A stretch of 64,000 bases of DNA, from contig NZ_SDHW01000004.1 in NCBI RefSeq assembly GCF_004118265.1, positions 1 to 64,000 of the forward strand, given 5' to 3'. A program made the position numbers and the translations under genes. How positions within the stretch are numbered: position 1 is the first letter of the stretch; each line of letters begins with the position of its first letter. This DNA is from Lacibacter luteus (GTDB lineage Bacteria > Bacteroidota > Bacteroidia > Chitinophagales > Chitinophagaceae). This document shows positions 45,501 through 54,456 of the stretch, piece by piece. The notes beneath the pieces are model-generated. The model saw nothing but the letters and a program-made list of their open reading frames with translations, was not told the origin of the DNA and did no database searches.

Positions 45501-46147
45501 ATTTGCCAGTTAATACCATCTATACTGTAGGAATAAGGCGGAGTTCCCCCCGTCACTTTCAAACTGATAGAACCATCTTTAAGGTTGCATTTGCTGGGCA
45601 CTTTTATTGTTTCTGGCAAAACCCGAACGGGACCGGGGGCGATATCGGTTAACGTAACGACTTGTTCACCAATCAACCCATTTGCATCAGTTACCCGCAT
45701 TAAAAATGTACCGGCAATTGCAACCGGGAAATTACCCGTCTGCTGTGTGTAAGAACTATATTGATCTATTCGTGTATAGGTATAAGGGGGAGTGCCATTT
45801 GTTGCTTCAACAACTATGCTTCCACTAGAATAACCACAAGTTGGTTGCGTAACAATCACGTTGAGTACGATTGCCGAGGTTGCCGCAAGGGGCTGGAAAT
45901 TGAATATAGCTTTGGTATTCGCATTCACCGGTTGCGCTTCGTTTAAAAAAAAGCTTTTAAGACTTTGCTTTTTTGTTAAAGTGTCAATTGTGCTGGGGTT
46001 TCCTGGAAAAATAAAGCGGCCATTTTTTTCATAAAAAATCAGCCCTGTCGGTGTTTGTCTAAATTCCTGAGAATAACCAATCCGTATACACAATAATAAT
46101 GTAAAAAGAATAATTGGATATTTATGTAAACAGATAAATTCTTGCAT
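42584..46147 (-). CDS. SprB-repeat surface protein with T9SS type B C-terminus
   Basis: A 1187-aa secreted adhesin-like protein. Signal peptide at 1-26. From about 110 to 870 lie ten SprB-type repeats of about 75 residues, each with the pattern GTxPYxYSxDGxNYQxSNxF followed by GxYxxxVRDxxG. Then come three PKD/Ig-like domains (about 875-1094) and a gliding-motility-associated CHU_C domain (about 1095-1187, VPTGFTPNNDGLND, YNRWGQVVF), which directs export by the type IX system as a type B substrate. It is the last gene of the RHS toxin region on the same strand and might help cell contact. Confidence 0.93.
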   Translation of the reverse strand: MQEFICLHKYPIILFTLLLCIRIGYSQEFRQTPTGLIFYEKNGRFIFPGNPSTIDTLTKKQSLKSFFLNEAQPVNANTKAIFNFQPLAATSAIVLNVIVTQPTCGYSSGSIVVEATNGTPPYTYTRIDQYSSYTQQTGNFPVAIAGTFLMRVTDANGLIGEQVVTLTDIAPGPVRVLPETIKVPSKCNLKDGSISLKVTGGTPPYSYSIDGINWQISNTFSNLYQGIYDFLVKDANGCLGRYTSFATFYAVNACMDNGLIGGGSGSACGPSSNVNLTIQGSNGPYQYSMDGVNYQATGVFPNIGPGVYQVFIKKANGEILAWGFNRTEYCVLSIEYVAVSASCFGSNGELEVVASQGKPPYQYSIDGINYQTSNVFKNLAPGNYSITVRDDIGVQSSIRATVFDKCPIVNAVSKAETCTGNDGAITAGGFRGTEPYRYSLDGVNFQTSPDFTGLKTGMYTIIIKDDLGFTGTTNITVPYSCLQMQTVQKDATCGLNNGSIKITANNGVEPYLYSLDGITYGTANTFTNLTPGIFNVAVKDAINNVVKQAVAIKAVTTPILQLDTLPTSCLKTDGKVTLGVTGGVAPYLYSFDGVNYAAETTLQNVKADSLITAFVKDKNGCISSKSFKLSAHCPVVGAASRSEICDQINGIITVNVSDGFGPYQYSLDGINYQVSNIFSSLKSGDYSITVRDAVGIKNGIMVTVLKSCTIATASITNETCSYANGSVFVNADKGTAPYMYSIDNSNYQASNLFNGLRQGDYTVTVRDALLTEIRLSVKILNTPGPVVSITNNPVSCNNNDGKIEVLATGGKQPYTYSIDGANFGTGNIFTGLPKGVYQISVRDANGCTSVASATVELVSELRLSVEKAKEVCEGSYVQLNAVSNGTQFSWIPVAALNNSTVSNPIASPQTTTKYFIEVTKGICKANDSVDVNVNPAPIAVAKKDTTICYGQSARLVGEGGIQYSWSPNQFLDNPLNDTVNINSPTVSTTYQLKVTDMKGCTSLNNAAVTITVKPPPKLFAGNDISVAKGEPLQLFAIDVNNTGFIYFDWQPGTGLSNNRVQNPVAVLSNNITYRVTASTSEGCKAMDTLNITVFDKPDIFVPTGFTPNNDGLNDLLVAVPVGIKSFNYFKVYNRWGQVVFSGKDFASGWNGYFKNEQQIPGIYSWVVSGTDYKGNIIKKSGTVTLIR

Positions 46148-46316
46148 GCGACTCAGGCGGCTAACTGGTTATATATTTACTAAGTCATTGATTAAAAAAT
46201 AAGATACGGGGAAAGAGTGATTATATTCATTAATTATCAAGGTTATACTATGACGTCTTATCAGGAAGGTTAGCTTTTAATATCAATCAGTGATGAGCCC
46301 TGCCCATCACAATGAA

Positions 46317-47258
46317 TTATTTTACTGAATTTATCTCAACCGTATTTTTAATGTCGATCGGAATATCCATGCCACGCATTTGCACCGAACCTTTAATTTT
46401 TGCAGAAATAGAAGCCTTTAGAATCATCCCTGTTTTTCTTTCCATTACATACTCGCCTTCTTGCAAACCTGTCAAGTTAGTCGATGTCACTCCGTTTCGT
46501 GACGCAATCTCATTATTATCACTTGATATTTCGCCTGAAGATTCAATAAATACCTCATTTTCAGTTACTGCTTTTACAAAATAGGTGGTCGTAGTTTTCA
46601 GTCCGAATTCACCTTTTTGGCTGGAGGAAGCCTTCCACTTTTCATGAAGATGAACAGTTGAATCCGGGAAAAATCCAAAAAACTGTTCTGCATTCTGCTT
46701 TACCAAACTCCCTAATACTAAATGATTCCATTGTTGTCGGGCAATAGAAGCAGTTAATGTATCTGTAAATCTTAATTGTTCAAATACATTATTTGTCAAT
46801 TCTTCATATCCCGCTACCTCTTTCACTTTTCCGGTTCTGTCCAATACAATATTAATTTTCGATTCTTTCAATGCTCCTAATAATTTCTCGATAGGGTTGG
46901 TTGAATATTTTGCATTGCCGGCATCCATTTCGGTCTCAGTATCACCTACTTTACTGGATAAATGAATTTTACTATATTCAATACCTACACTGAAACCACT
47001 GCCTGTGTCTTTATTAATAAGGTATGAAAAGGCAATATCTGATGAGTTATTATTTGTTATTTCTTTCCCCGAAACTTTCATCTCGGAATTAGATTTATTA
47101 ACGATTGTGTATTGATAAACAGTACCTGGCTCAGGATCAAAAACCAGTTGATATCCGGGCCCTTCTTTAAGGTAATTCTCATGATTCTTATCATCCGAAG
47201 GAACAAACCTGCAAGACCACATAACAAAGCACAGAATACAAACTAATAGTTTTTTCAT
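46317..47258 (-). CDS. Lipoprotein, DUF6263-like
   Basis: A 313-aa lipoprotein: lipobox at VMWSC, then a mature domain that begins GYQLVFDPEPGTVYQYTIVNKS and includes INIVLDRTGKVKEVAGYEEL. These segments fit the beta-rich DUF6263 family of Bacteroidota, whose function is unknown. Starts at 47264 or 47258 are equally possible (two in-frame ATGs). It follows the two orphan immunity-like genes and is followed after a 169-base gap by the SprB-repeat gene. Confidence 0.65.
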   Translation of the reverse strand: MKKLLVCILCFVMWSCRFVPSDDKNHENYLKEGPGYQLVFDPEPGTVYQYTIVNKSNSEMKVSGKEITNNNSSDIAFSYLINKDTGSGFSVGIEYSKIHLSSKVGDTETEMDAGNAKYSTNPIEKLLGALKESKINIVLDRTGKVKEVAGYEELTNNVFEQLRFTDTLTASIARQQWNHLVLGSLVKQNAEQFFGFFPDSTVHLHEKWKASSSQKGEFGLKTTTTYFVKAVTENEVFIESSGEISSDNNEIASRNGVTSTNLTGLQEGEYVMERKTGMILKASISAKIKGSVQMRGMDIPIDIKNTVEINSVK

Positions 47259-47280
47259 TTTCATGATTTATCAAAAGAAA

Positions 47281-47634
47281 TTATACAACATATTCAATGT
47301 TCACCCAATCAACTCCTGGCAATTTCAAAAATTCTGACGCAGCAGAAAAATTTGAATTTTCAAGGGAATAATTTTCGTCCAAAATGATTTTCCAGGTGGA
47401 TGACATTTTGGACATTACTCTCAACAGCTCGCATTGTAATTCACTAGCACTGGAAGCTTCTTTGAAGAAAGAAATCTCAAACAAATACTTGGTTTGATCC
47501 TTCCAATAGGGCTGAAATTCAATGATCCTAAAATCCTCTATCGAAAGCGACGTGATTATTGTTTTGGAAATCTTTTCGCTTGAATTTTCTTTTTGCGAAT
47601 TGATTATACTTCTAAAAAAAAATTCCTTTTTCAT
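47281..47634 (-). CDS. Unknown 117-aa protein, candidate orphan immunity protein
   Basis: A small soluble, acidic-to-neutral alpha/beta protein without signal peptide (LSIEDFRIIEFQPYWKDQTKYLFEISF is the core). No known family is recognised. Its position downstream of an RHS toxin and its immunity gene, in the same direction, is typical of orphan immunity genes left by toxin-tip exchange. That role is inferred only from position. Confidence 0.5.
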   Translation of the reverse strand: MKKEFFFRSIINSQKENSSEKISKTIITSLSIEDFRIIEFQPYWKDQTKYLFEISFFKEASSASELQCELLRVMSKMSSTWKIILDENYSLENSNFSAASEFLKLPGVDWVNIEYVV

Positions 47635-47664
47635 CACTCATTCTGCAACATCATTATTAAAAAT

Positions 47665-48138
47665 CTATTCCTCTTTCAAACCAAGCTTATTCCGCAAATC
47701 TAATCTTGTCGTGTGTATTAATAGTGGATACTTCTTTATTGTGTTATGGATTCCTTCTGCTGTTTCAATTCCTTTTAAAAAAGGTAAAACATAGTCATTA
47801 ATTATGCCCTCTATTTGTTTCTCTCTTTCATTGCTATTAAAGCCGACATGATCCAGGTTAAACGCATTATTTACCATGTCTTTATCCGCCAAATCATCTG
47901 GCCCCCAATGCAAATGTCTTTTGTGAGATTTCGGATAAGGGGTGTCTTCGTTTAAAAGCTCCTTGTAAAAACAACCAAGCATAGTTTCATACTTCCCTGA
48001 GAACTCCGACTTCCCAAGAACGAAAATCGTGATTGTTTGATCATTGTGTTTGTAATATGTTTCTTTCTTCCTCACGTAACCTTCTGCGCTCATTAATTCA
48101 TCAACCGTTTCGTAAAGTTCCTTTTTATTGACAATCAT
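47665..48138 (-). CDS. DUF4304-like protein, candidate immunity protein
   Basis: A 157-aa cytosolic protein. The opening (KKELYETVDELMSAEGYVRKKETYYKHNDQTITIFVLGKSEFSGKYE in three short motifs) resembles DUF4304, a family frequent among immunity proteins of polymorphic toxins. The ATG at 48138 is preferred; upstream only a TTG extends the frame. It is separated from the DUF2716-like gene by about 370 bases of non-coding DNA. Confidence 0.55.
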   Translation of the reverse strand: MIVNKKELYETVDELMSAEGYVRKKETYYKHNDQTITIFVLGKSEFSGKYETMLGCFYKELLNEDTPYPKSHKRHLHWGPDDLADKDMVNNAFNLDHVGFNSNEREKQIEGIINDYVLPFLKGIETAEGIHNTIKKYPLLIHTTRLDLRNKLGLKEE

Positions 48139-48510
48139 ATAAAGACAAATTTCCCAAATATCAGTCGAATCAAAAGATAAGTAAGGCAAAATTGATTGAC
48201 TACATTCTTGTTAATTAAAGTTTTTAATTCACATCCAAAATGTCTCAATTTTGTTTCCCTTTTCATTTTTCCTCGCAAGGGAATTTGTCTAATAAAACTA
48301 GCTCCCCATTTTTCCCGTTCATAAAGGCTTTTCTTTAAAATCGATTCGTATAACCAAGCTAAGAGAATAACAGTTTACCGTCTGACATTTCATTATAGCA
48401 TGTTGGATGATTAGGCTTTAATCATATTAAGGTGGTTACTTAGTTCGCAAACTTATATAAAATCCTTTACCATTTTCCCACAGCATCTAAGCTTGATATT
48501 GTTTTTACCC
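48139..48510. other. Gene-free interval in the immunity gene cluster
   Basis: About 370 bases of A/T-rich DNA with no ORF of note on either strand. It lies where displaced toxin tips are often found downstream of RHS genes, but I can read no toxin fragment in it. Confidence 0.4.
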
Positions 48511-49005
48511 CTAACGGCGACTATTGTTCACTTTTAGCATATCTGGTGTTTTTGTTTCAAAAGCTTTAATAATGTCCCCTCCCCATATTAGTAGTTGGAA
48601 GTTAACCCCATCTGCAAAAATTCCATTTTTGAAATCATTCGTCAAAAAAAACAAATAATCTCCATTTGGAAAAACAGGGATTAACCATTCATTATATTCA
48701 TCTTTTTCAAATGGCAAATCAGCAGTAAATGAATAACAATCGTGTTGCCAATTAAGCGCAAACATTCTTTCGCCATTAGATATTTTCTCAAACCATGCTT
48801 GTGCTGATTCGTGAAGATTGTTGTATAGTTCTTCTACAAATCCGTCATTGTAAAATCGTGAGATGTCAAAATACTTATTTGGCAAGGGTAGAGTAATTAA
48901 TTCTTTTTCTTCATGAGGCTTAAAGTGAAGTTCACTAAATACAAAATCCCACACTTTCTTATTCTCTACATCTTTTAATATCTTCCAGTTATTCATGATT
49001 ATCAT
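48511..49005 (-). CDS. DUF2716-like protein, probable cognate immunity protein
   Basis: A 164-aa cytosolic protein. The segments FALNWQHDCYSF and VFPNGDYLFFLTNDFKNGIFADG match the DUF2716 pattern as I know it. The ATG at 49005 overlaps the TGA of the RHS toxin gene (ATGA), so the two are translationally coupled. Overlap with the toxin gene and lack of an export signal make it the likely inhibitor of the barnase-like domain. No barstar resemblance is seen, which would make the pairing of interest. Confidence 0.75.
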   Translation of the reverse strand: MIIMNNWKILKDVENKKVWDFVFSELHFKPHEEKELITLPLPNKYFDISRFYNDGFVEELYNNLHESAQAWFEKISNGERMFALNWQHDCYSFTADLPFEKDEYNEWLIPVFPNGDYLFFLTNDFKNGIFADGVNFQLLIWGGDIIKAFETKTPDMLKVNNSRR

Positions 49006-52000
49006 TGTATAAGGGTGAAGGTTTTATAATGATTATTTGTATAATATGCTTTTCCATTTCCTATCACCACTCTTTCGGTGCCTCTATTAACTCCTTTTTG
49101 ATATGGATTTACATCATACTCTTTGTATTTAATTGGGTTCCCCTTTGAATCAGTTTTAGGAAGTACTTGTCCTCCTCCTCTGCCATCATTTGCGAAATTC
49201 CCCCCTCCTTTGTATCCCGGCTTAGCTGCTCCTTTGTTTTTTGCAGCATGTTCCACAACATCTAATGCTTTTTTCGGAGTCTGATTAGCGGCATTGGTTC
49301 CTTCATTTTTAGGGGATGTTTTACCACTTCCACTACTGCCCGAAGTGTTTGATCCACTACTTCCAGCATCACCGCCTGCTGTTGCGGAAGCATTTAACTT
49401 ATATAGTTGTTGAAGGCTTTTTCCCATATCTATTGATGCTGCGACTCCAACCCCTCCTCCATGGGCAGCCACCAATGCTCCGCCTGCAGAAACAATACCA
49501 CCCGTAGCCAATCCGACGCCCATAGCAGTTGTGCCTGCCTTCATTTGCACCCCTCCTTGTGCAATCGCTAATAGGTCTCCAGCTACTCGTCCCCTGAGAT
49601 ATGCGATTTGCTCATCTCTCGTTTTATACTCATTTAAGTGATTACCTCCAAAAAAATCATACATACCTAAAGTGTTGGCGTTATAAAGAGCATCGGACGT
49701 ACCCCTCGCAGTAATTAACGCCAGCCTTGCTGTAATTTTTGCAGTACTGGAGGATGCTGCAACAGTTTTTTGCACAGCTTTCCTTGGTGCGGTGATTATT
49801 ATTTCCTGCAATACTGTTTTACCTGACTCAACTGCTCCATTTATCAAAGTAAAAATTGACGAAGCACCTTCTAACCCGTCGATATCAATATTCATAATTG
49901 GATCGGCACTTGCATATTGATAAGGAGATAATGTTGTGTACACGTCAGTTAATGGATCTAATTGAACAAACCTGCCAATTTGGGGATCATAATTCCTGAA
50001 ACCGTAATCATACCAATTTAATTCTCCATCATCCCACAACTCTTTATCGTTATATAAATGAAGGTTTTTAGCTTGTCCGTCATATGTATCGCTTGCACGT
50101 TTTGAACTTATACCCGCAATTTTTAATCCATACGCATAATAATGGTTTTCTTCTAGGATTCTTCCGCTGTTCACACTTACCTGAAAATCGTCAAAATATA
50201 CATCCTGGTCACTTCGGTTACTGATGAACGCAAACATGTAACCATTCTTGGGAGCCTGAACCTGGTTAATTATTAACGGTTGAGTTGACGTACTCCAACT
50301 GCTTAAAACCTGTTGTTGATAAACGCCTCCTTCTTCCGGAGGAATATAATTAAATCTTTCATCAAGAAATATTACAGTTAAGAAAGCTAATGGTGTTGTA
50401 CCTCCTGATCCCGGATTTTGAAGGGTATTAATTAATCCTGTTGTTGATCCCAGCTGATTCGTAACTCCAACTGCATTATCTTTTATTAAACCCGTTGCGG
50501 CACCTCCTCCGGTTATCGTTTGTAACAAACTATTGACTACTGCATTTACAAATCCCGAATTGGAGCCGCCTGTAGAATTTTGGAAATAGTAAGCAGTTTG
50601 CGCCGAAACAATATCACCTGCCATCACCTTCTGAAAAGTATTCGGACCTAGATTTTTTCCTGCCAAATTACCTAACCTGCTTACACTGTTTGTACTATTA
50701 TTTGTCCAGCCAGTTGGTCTTGCAAATCTGGTTGTTTCTACTTCGTTTGCCGAACCTGCTTGCCCAAATACAGGAGCCTCGACGCTAGACCTGGAAGTTT
50801 CCATTGTTGCAACGTTACTCGCAAATCTCGTTTCCTGGGTGAGAATCATCCTGACGTTTTTCTGGTAGTCAGTAACAAAAAAGTCGATTGCTCCTTTTTT
50901 GCCGTTTGGCAAACTAAAATCTCCATCAACAGTCAGGTAATCAAACCCATTGCTTTGAGATGTTGGAGTGATCACCCTGATTCTGCCTTCCTCGAAACTG
51001 AAGTATGAAAGAGACAAATTAGTGCCACTGAAAGGTGCAGATGAAGATGATGTCAGCGTAGTTGAAACTTCCTGGTAAACAAATTCCTGGATATAAGTAG
51101 TTATTACTGATTCTGTTTGTCCGGAACCTGCTTCAGGAATAAACACCCGCTGGAGTTTATCACCATCAGCACTGTATACTATTTTTATAATGCCCTTCCC
51201 CGTAATTTTTATCTGCTCGGGTTTATCAAGATGATTATAAACAATTCCATATCCATTTGCAATCAGCGACTGAACGTTTTTATTCAGATCAACTACCAAA
51301 TTACCGTTGGCATCATATACATAATCATTCGTTCCAGCTCCGTTACTTCCATCTTTAAAATCGCCTAGCTTTCCGTTAACTGAGGTTGAGGTCGTTTCGT
51401 CCTTAACAGCAACAACTTTATTACTAAGATTGGCATAAGTATAGCGCAAATCGTCTACCAAAATTGGGTTTGTTGTTCCCGGAACAATGCCTTTATGCGA
51501 CATTTCCAGAATATTACTATTTAAGTCATAGGAAATTTTTCCATTTACACCTGAAACCGTAAAATCCATCTTAGCATTGCTCCACGCATCACCAGGATAC
51601 TTTCTTTCTTTAAATAACGCATTTATTAAGCGGCCTGCATTGTCATAAGCAAAATCATAACGACGTTGAACATCATCTCCTAAAGTACTCCAGAGTATAC
51701 CTCCTACCCTTCCTGTAAGGTTTGCATTTGTAAATACATTATCCCTGTTATCATAGCCCAGATAGAGCCCGAAAAAATGCTCCCATTTATTGTAAAGCCC
51801 GGGAGTTTTAAGCGCATAATCTTTGTTAATGCCTGTTATATTTCCGTGTATGTTATAAGAGTAATTCAAAGTTTCAAGGCCTGGATTACCCCCGCCGATA
51901 TAAGTAGGATCAAACGTTTTCGATTTCAATCTTCCAAAGTCATCGTATGAATATGCCACCATTTCTCTAAAGTCATTTGATCCTACTTTCTTTAAAATGG

Positions 52001-53978
52001 TTGTTACCCTGCCAAGTTGATCGAACAAATATTTGTTCAGCGTTTTAAAATTCGTGTACCCCGCTGCTGAAACAGTGTGGTCTGAACATTGACTTAAAAC
52101 CCTGCCATCAAAATGGTATTGCGAGGTCGTAATATCTACTCCGGATTTGATATTATCCATTAATATCTGAATTAGATCCCCTCTTTCATCAAAGTAATTA
52201 GTTTCAGACAAGAAAGTAGTGGTACCTAATGCTCTTGTAATACTTCCCGTTGGAAAGTTCATGGTTCGTTTTGACCATGTGATCGGCTGTACGTTGGGAT
52301 CAGTGTCACTATATGCCTGAAGGTTAGTATAGCCTGTGTTAAAAGTTTTTACGCCAGTAAAATTGTAATGGTCATAAAAATTGTATTTGATAATTGAAGT
52401 ATAATCAGAATTATTGATTGTACTAACAATTGGACATAAAGACATTGTTACATTTACCGGAGCAACCCCATTAGCATAAACCGTCATCGAAGTTGCTGCA
52501 GGAGCGTTATCAATATTGTTTTGTAATTGTGCCTGAGTTATAAAAGTGTTGTATAATGCTGTGATTATTGGCCGGTCAAGTTCATCATACAATGTTACTG
52601 TCCATTGTGGGGTTAACATGGCTGCCTGATTACCATCTTGGGTAAAAACCAGCCTGTCTCTTTTATCATAAAGCATCTTTAAAGGCATAGCGCCGGGTGC
52701 TTTTTTCCATATCATTCTCCCTAATGCGTCATAATCGTAAAAAAAGCACAATTCATTCAACACCTGCTGCCCATTTGTTCCTGCAAATGACCAGCTATTA
52801 TTAGCTAGATATTTAACCGCCTCAGGTTGCAGGACATGCCTTAATTGTCCAAATTCGTCATATATATAATAGGTACATATCCAGCCATTATAAAATGACG
52901 AAGGATTATCTTCTAACTGTACTTTTTTCAAAATGATACGACCATATTTGTCTGAGAACTCAATTATTTGTTTTCCATCAACATCAGTTTGTACATCCTT
53001 GAAAAGTGTCTTAACATCATAAACACCTGCATGAATAGGCCCATTGCCCTGAACATAATCCACATCAAACTTATGTACTTCGTCATTCACACCATTCATT
53101 TCTCTCCATTGCGAAAATCCGGCACTTGCAGACCATGTATTACCAGCTTGTTTAACATTTCTGATTTTTTCCAGCGGACTATTATCAAAAGTAACTGTAT
53201 GAAAAGCAGATGTTTCATTGTAAACGGTTGAATAATATTGTTGTTGCTCAGTAACGGTATTTGTTTTGTATTTACCAGGATTAGTTACCGTAGCATATGT
53301 AAGGTATTGTTTGGTAGCACGGCCGTAAGTATCATAATACTCAACATTTACCTGATCCCCCCACTGAGATCCACCGGATTGAGGTGCTACAGTTGCAGTA
53401 TTGACACGTTGTAAGACACGACCAATTCCATCAATGTAAGTTGTTGATTGTTCTTTTTGAGAATTTGGCAATGCATCAATTTGCTGAAAACTTTGAACAC
53501 CTGTTGTCTTTACTTCGATCTCACGTATGTAGTTAATATTATCCCATGTACTCGAAACCAAGCTTATTTTAATTGTGTTCGAATAAACGAATGCACCGTT
53601 AGTATAAACTGTTTTTCTTCTGAACCACAGATTTTGTAAAACAGGATTTGGATAAGTATATCCAACCTGGTTGTTAGTACCAGGTGCGTTCCCAAATCCA
53701 GATAAAGGAGTAGCGCTGAATTCCCAAAGATAGCTTAGTCCTGTCTGTGGGTAAGCTGCCGGAGCGAGTTCTGTCATTGGATCTGCACTTTGGTTATACA
53801 CAACTCCGTAATTGCCGCTTATTGTACCTATCGCATGTGCAGGGTTCCAGTTCTGACAAAAAACATTGCCTGAAACTGTTGATAAAAACAGAAATAGATA
53901 TACGAGGCGATACTTCGTCGTCAAATTGTTTATCTGCCTATGAGCTAATTTTGCAAAAACACAATTTCTGTTTTTCAT
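49002..53978 (-). CDS. RHS polymorphic toxin with C-terminal barnase/RNase T1-like domain
   Basis: A 1658-aa protein with an N-terminal signal peptide ending near FCQ (residue 42). A DUF6443-like region follows (STTYIDGIGRVLQRV), then YD/RHS repeats from about 200 to 1290. The RHS-associated core is near 1295-1375 (YGFRNYDPQIGRFVQLDPL, then SPYQYASADPIMNIDIDG). A Gly/Ala-rich hydrophobic segment follows, then the toxin tip of about 90 residues. The tip ends like barnase: YKEYDVN, RGTERVVIG and YYTNNHYKTFTLI supply Glu 1620, Arg 1636 and His 1650, equivalent to the catalytic Glu-Arg-His of barnase. It predicts a guanyl-type ribonuclease that kills neighbours. It has no T9SS or T6SS signal. Confidence 0.9.
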   Translation of the reverse strand: MKNRNCVFAKLAHRQINNLTTKYRLVYLFLFLSTVSGNVFCQNWNPAHAIGTISGNYGVVYNQSADPMTELAPAAYPQTGLSYLWEFSATPLSGFGNAPGTNNQVGYTYPNPVLQNLWFRRKTVYTNGAFVYSNTIKISLVSSTWDNINYIREIEVKTTGVQSFQQIDALPNSQKEQSTTYIDGIGRVLQRVNTATVAPQSGGSQWGDQVNVEYYDTYGRATKQYLTYATVTNPGKYKTNTVTEQQQYYSTVYNETSAFHTVTFDNSPLEKIRNVKQAGNTWSASAGFSQWREMNGVNDEVHKFDVDYVQGNGPIHAGVYDVKTLFKDVQTDVDGKQIIEFSDKYGRIILKKVQLEDNPSSFYNGWICTYYIYDEFGQLRHVLQPEAVKYLANNSWSFAGTNGQQVLNELCFFYDYDALGRMIWKKAPGAMPLKMLYDKRDRLVFTQDGNQAAMLTPQWTVTLYDELDRPIITALYNTFITQAQLQNNIDNAPAATSMTVYANGVAPVNVTMSLCPIVSTINNSDYTSIIKYNFYDHYNFTGVKTFNTGYTNLQAYSDTDPNVQPITWSKRTMNFPTGSITRALGTTTFLSETNYFDERGDLIQILMDNIKSGVDITTSQYHFDGRVLSQCSDHTVSAAGYTNFKTLNKYLFDQLGRVTTILKKVGSNDFREMVAYSYDDFGRLKSKTFDPTYIGGGNPGLETLNYSYNIHGNITGINKDYALKTPGLYNKWEHFFGLYLGYDNRDNVFTNANLTGRVGGILWSTLGDDVQRRYDFAYDNAGRLINALFKERKYPGDAWSNAKMDFTVSGVNGKISYDLNSNILEMSHKGIVPGTTNPILVDDLRYTYANLSNKVVAVKDETTSTSVNGKLGDFKDGSNGAGTNDYVYDANGNLVVDLNKNVQSLIANGYGIVYNHLDKPEQIKITGKGIIKIVYSADGDKLQRVFIPEAGSGQTESVITTYIQEFVYQEVSTTLTSSSSAPFSGTNLSLSYFSFEEGRIRVITPTSQSNGFDYLTVDGDFSLPNGKKGAIDFFVTDYQKNVRMILTQETRFASNVATMETSRSSVEAPVFGQAGSANEVETTRFARPTGWTNNSTNSVSRLGNLAGKNLGPNTFQKVMAGDIVSAQTAYYFQNSTGGSNSGFVNAVVNSLLQTITGGGAATGLIKDNAVGVTNQLGSTTGLINTLQNPGSGGTTPLAFLTVIFLDERFNYIPPEEGGVYQQQVLSSWSTSTQPLIINQVQAPKNGYMFAFISNRSDQDVYFDDFQVSVNSGRILEENHYYAYGLKIAGISSKRASDTYDGQAKNLHLYNDKELWDDGELNWYDYGFRNYDPQIGRFVQLDPLTDVYTTLSPYQYASADPIMNIDIDGLEGASSIFTLINGAVESGKTVLQEIIITAPRKAVQKTVAASSSTAKITARLALITARGTSDALYNANTLGMYDFFGGNHLNEYKTRDEQIAYLRGRVAGDLLAIAQGGVQMKAGTTAMGVGLATGGIVSAGGALVAAHGGGVGVAASIDMGKSLQQLYKLNASATAGGDAGSSGSNTSGSSGSGKTSPKNEGTNAANQTPKKALDVVEHAAKNKGAAKPGYKGGGNFANDGRGGGQVLPKTDSKGNPIKYKEYDVNPYQKGVNRGTERVVIGNGKAYYTNNHYKTFTLIQ

Positions 53979-54044
53979 TTTATGTACAATTATTTTAGCA
54001 GTTCAGTTTTCAAATTACATAGTGATTATGGACGCAACTGGAGC

Positions 54045-54446
54045 TTACCCTTTTTTATGTTTCTGTTCAAAGCTTTTTTGCTTTTCAATTGATTTACGTT
54101 TTTTCTCTTCAACAACTTCAATATATTTTTTATACTGCGCTGCTGAAAATATTTCCTTCAATTGATTTGTATGCCATATCTCAATCTCTCTAATAAGTGC
54201 TGCCCGTTCAGAAGAAGTAATCTGTCTTGGAATATTCAACCGTTTTTCAAGAAACGTCCTTTCTATTGAATTCAATTGTTTTGCCTGATTAATATTCAAA
54301 TTCAGAACTTTTTGCAAGCTGTCCGTTTCTCGTTTTGCAAACGCTATAGAATTCTCTTGATTTAACTCTTTTGGAGCCTGAGCGGAAACTTGATTTAGTA
54401 CACCAATAAAGCTGAAAAACGAGAAAAGTACTTTAATGAATTTCAT
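54045..54446 (-). CDS. Small periplasmic helical protein
   Basis: A 133-aa protein with a signal peptide (MKFIKVLFSFFSFIGVLNQVSAQ) and a Lys/Glu-rich helical mature part, containing LNLNINQAKQLNSIERTFLEK and SAAQYKKYIEVVEEKKRK. These LT/NxxQ-x-L units resemble Spy/CpxP-like periplasmic proteins. The start at 54446 is clear; the longer frame overlaps the upstream giant gene. Placed between two giant RHS-type genes, it could be a dedicated chaperone, which is inference. Confidence 0.7.
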   Translation of the reverse strand: MKFIKVLFSFFSFIGVLNQVSAQAPKELNQENSIAFAKRETDSLQKVLNLNINQAKQLNSIERTFLEKRLNIPRQITSSERAALIREIEIWHTNQLKEIFSAAQYKKYIEVVEEKKRKSIEKQKSFEQKHKKG

Positions 54447-54456
54447 GTTATGATTT

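Noticed and set aside
42584-46147. Regularly spaced similar segments that could be mistaken for a CRISPR or DNA satellite.
   Set aside because: They are protein-level SprB repeats in one long open frame; the DNA of the units is diverged and there are no short identical repeats with unique spacers.
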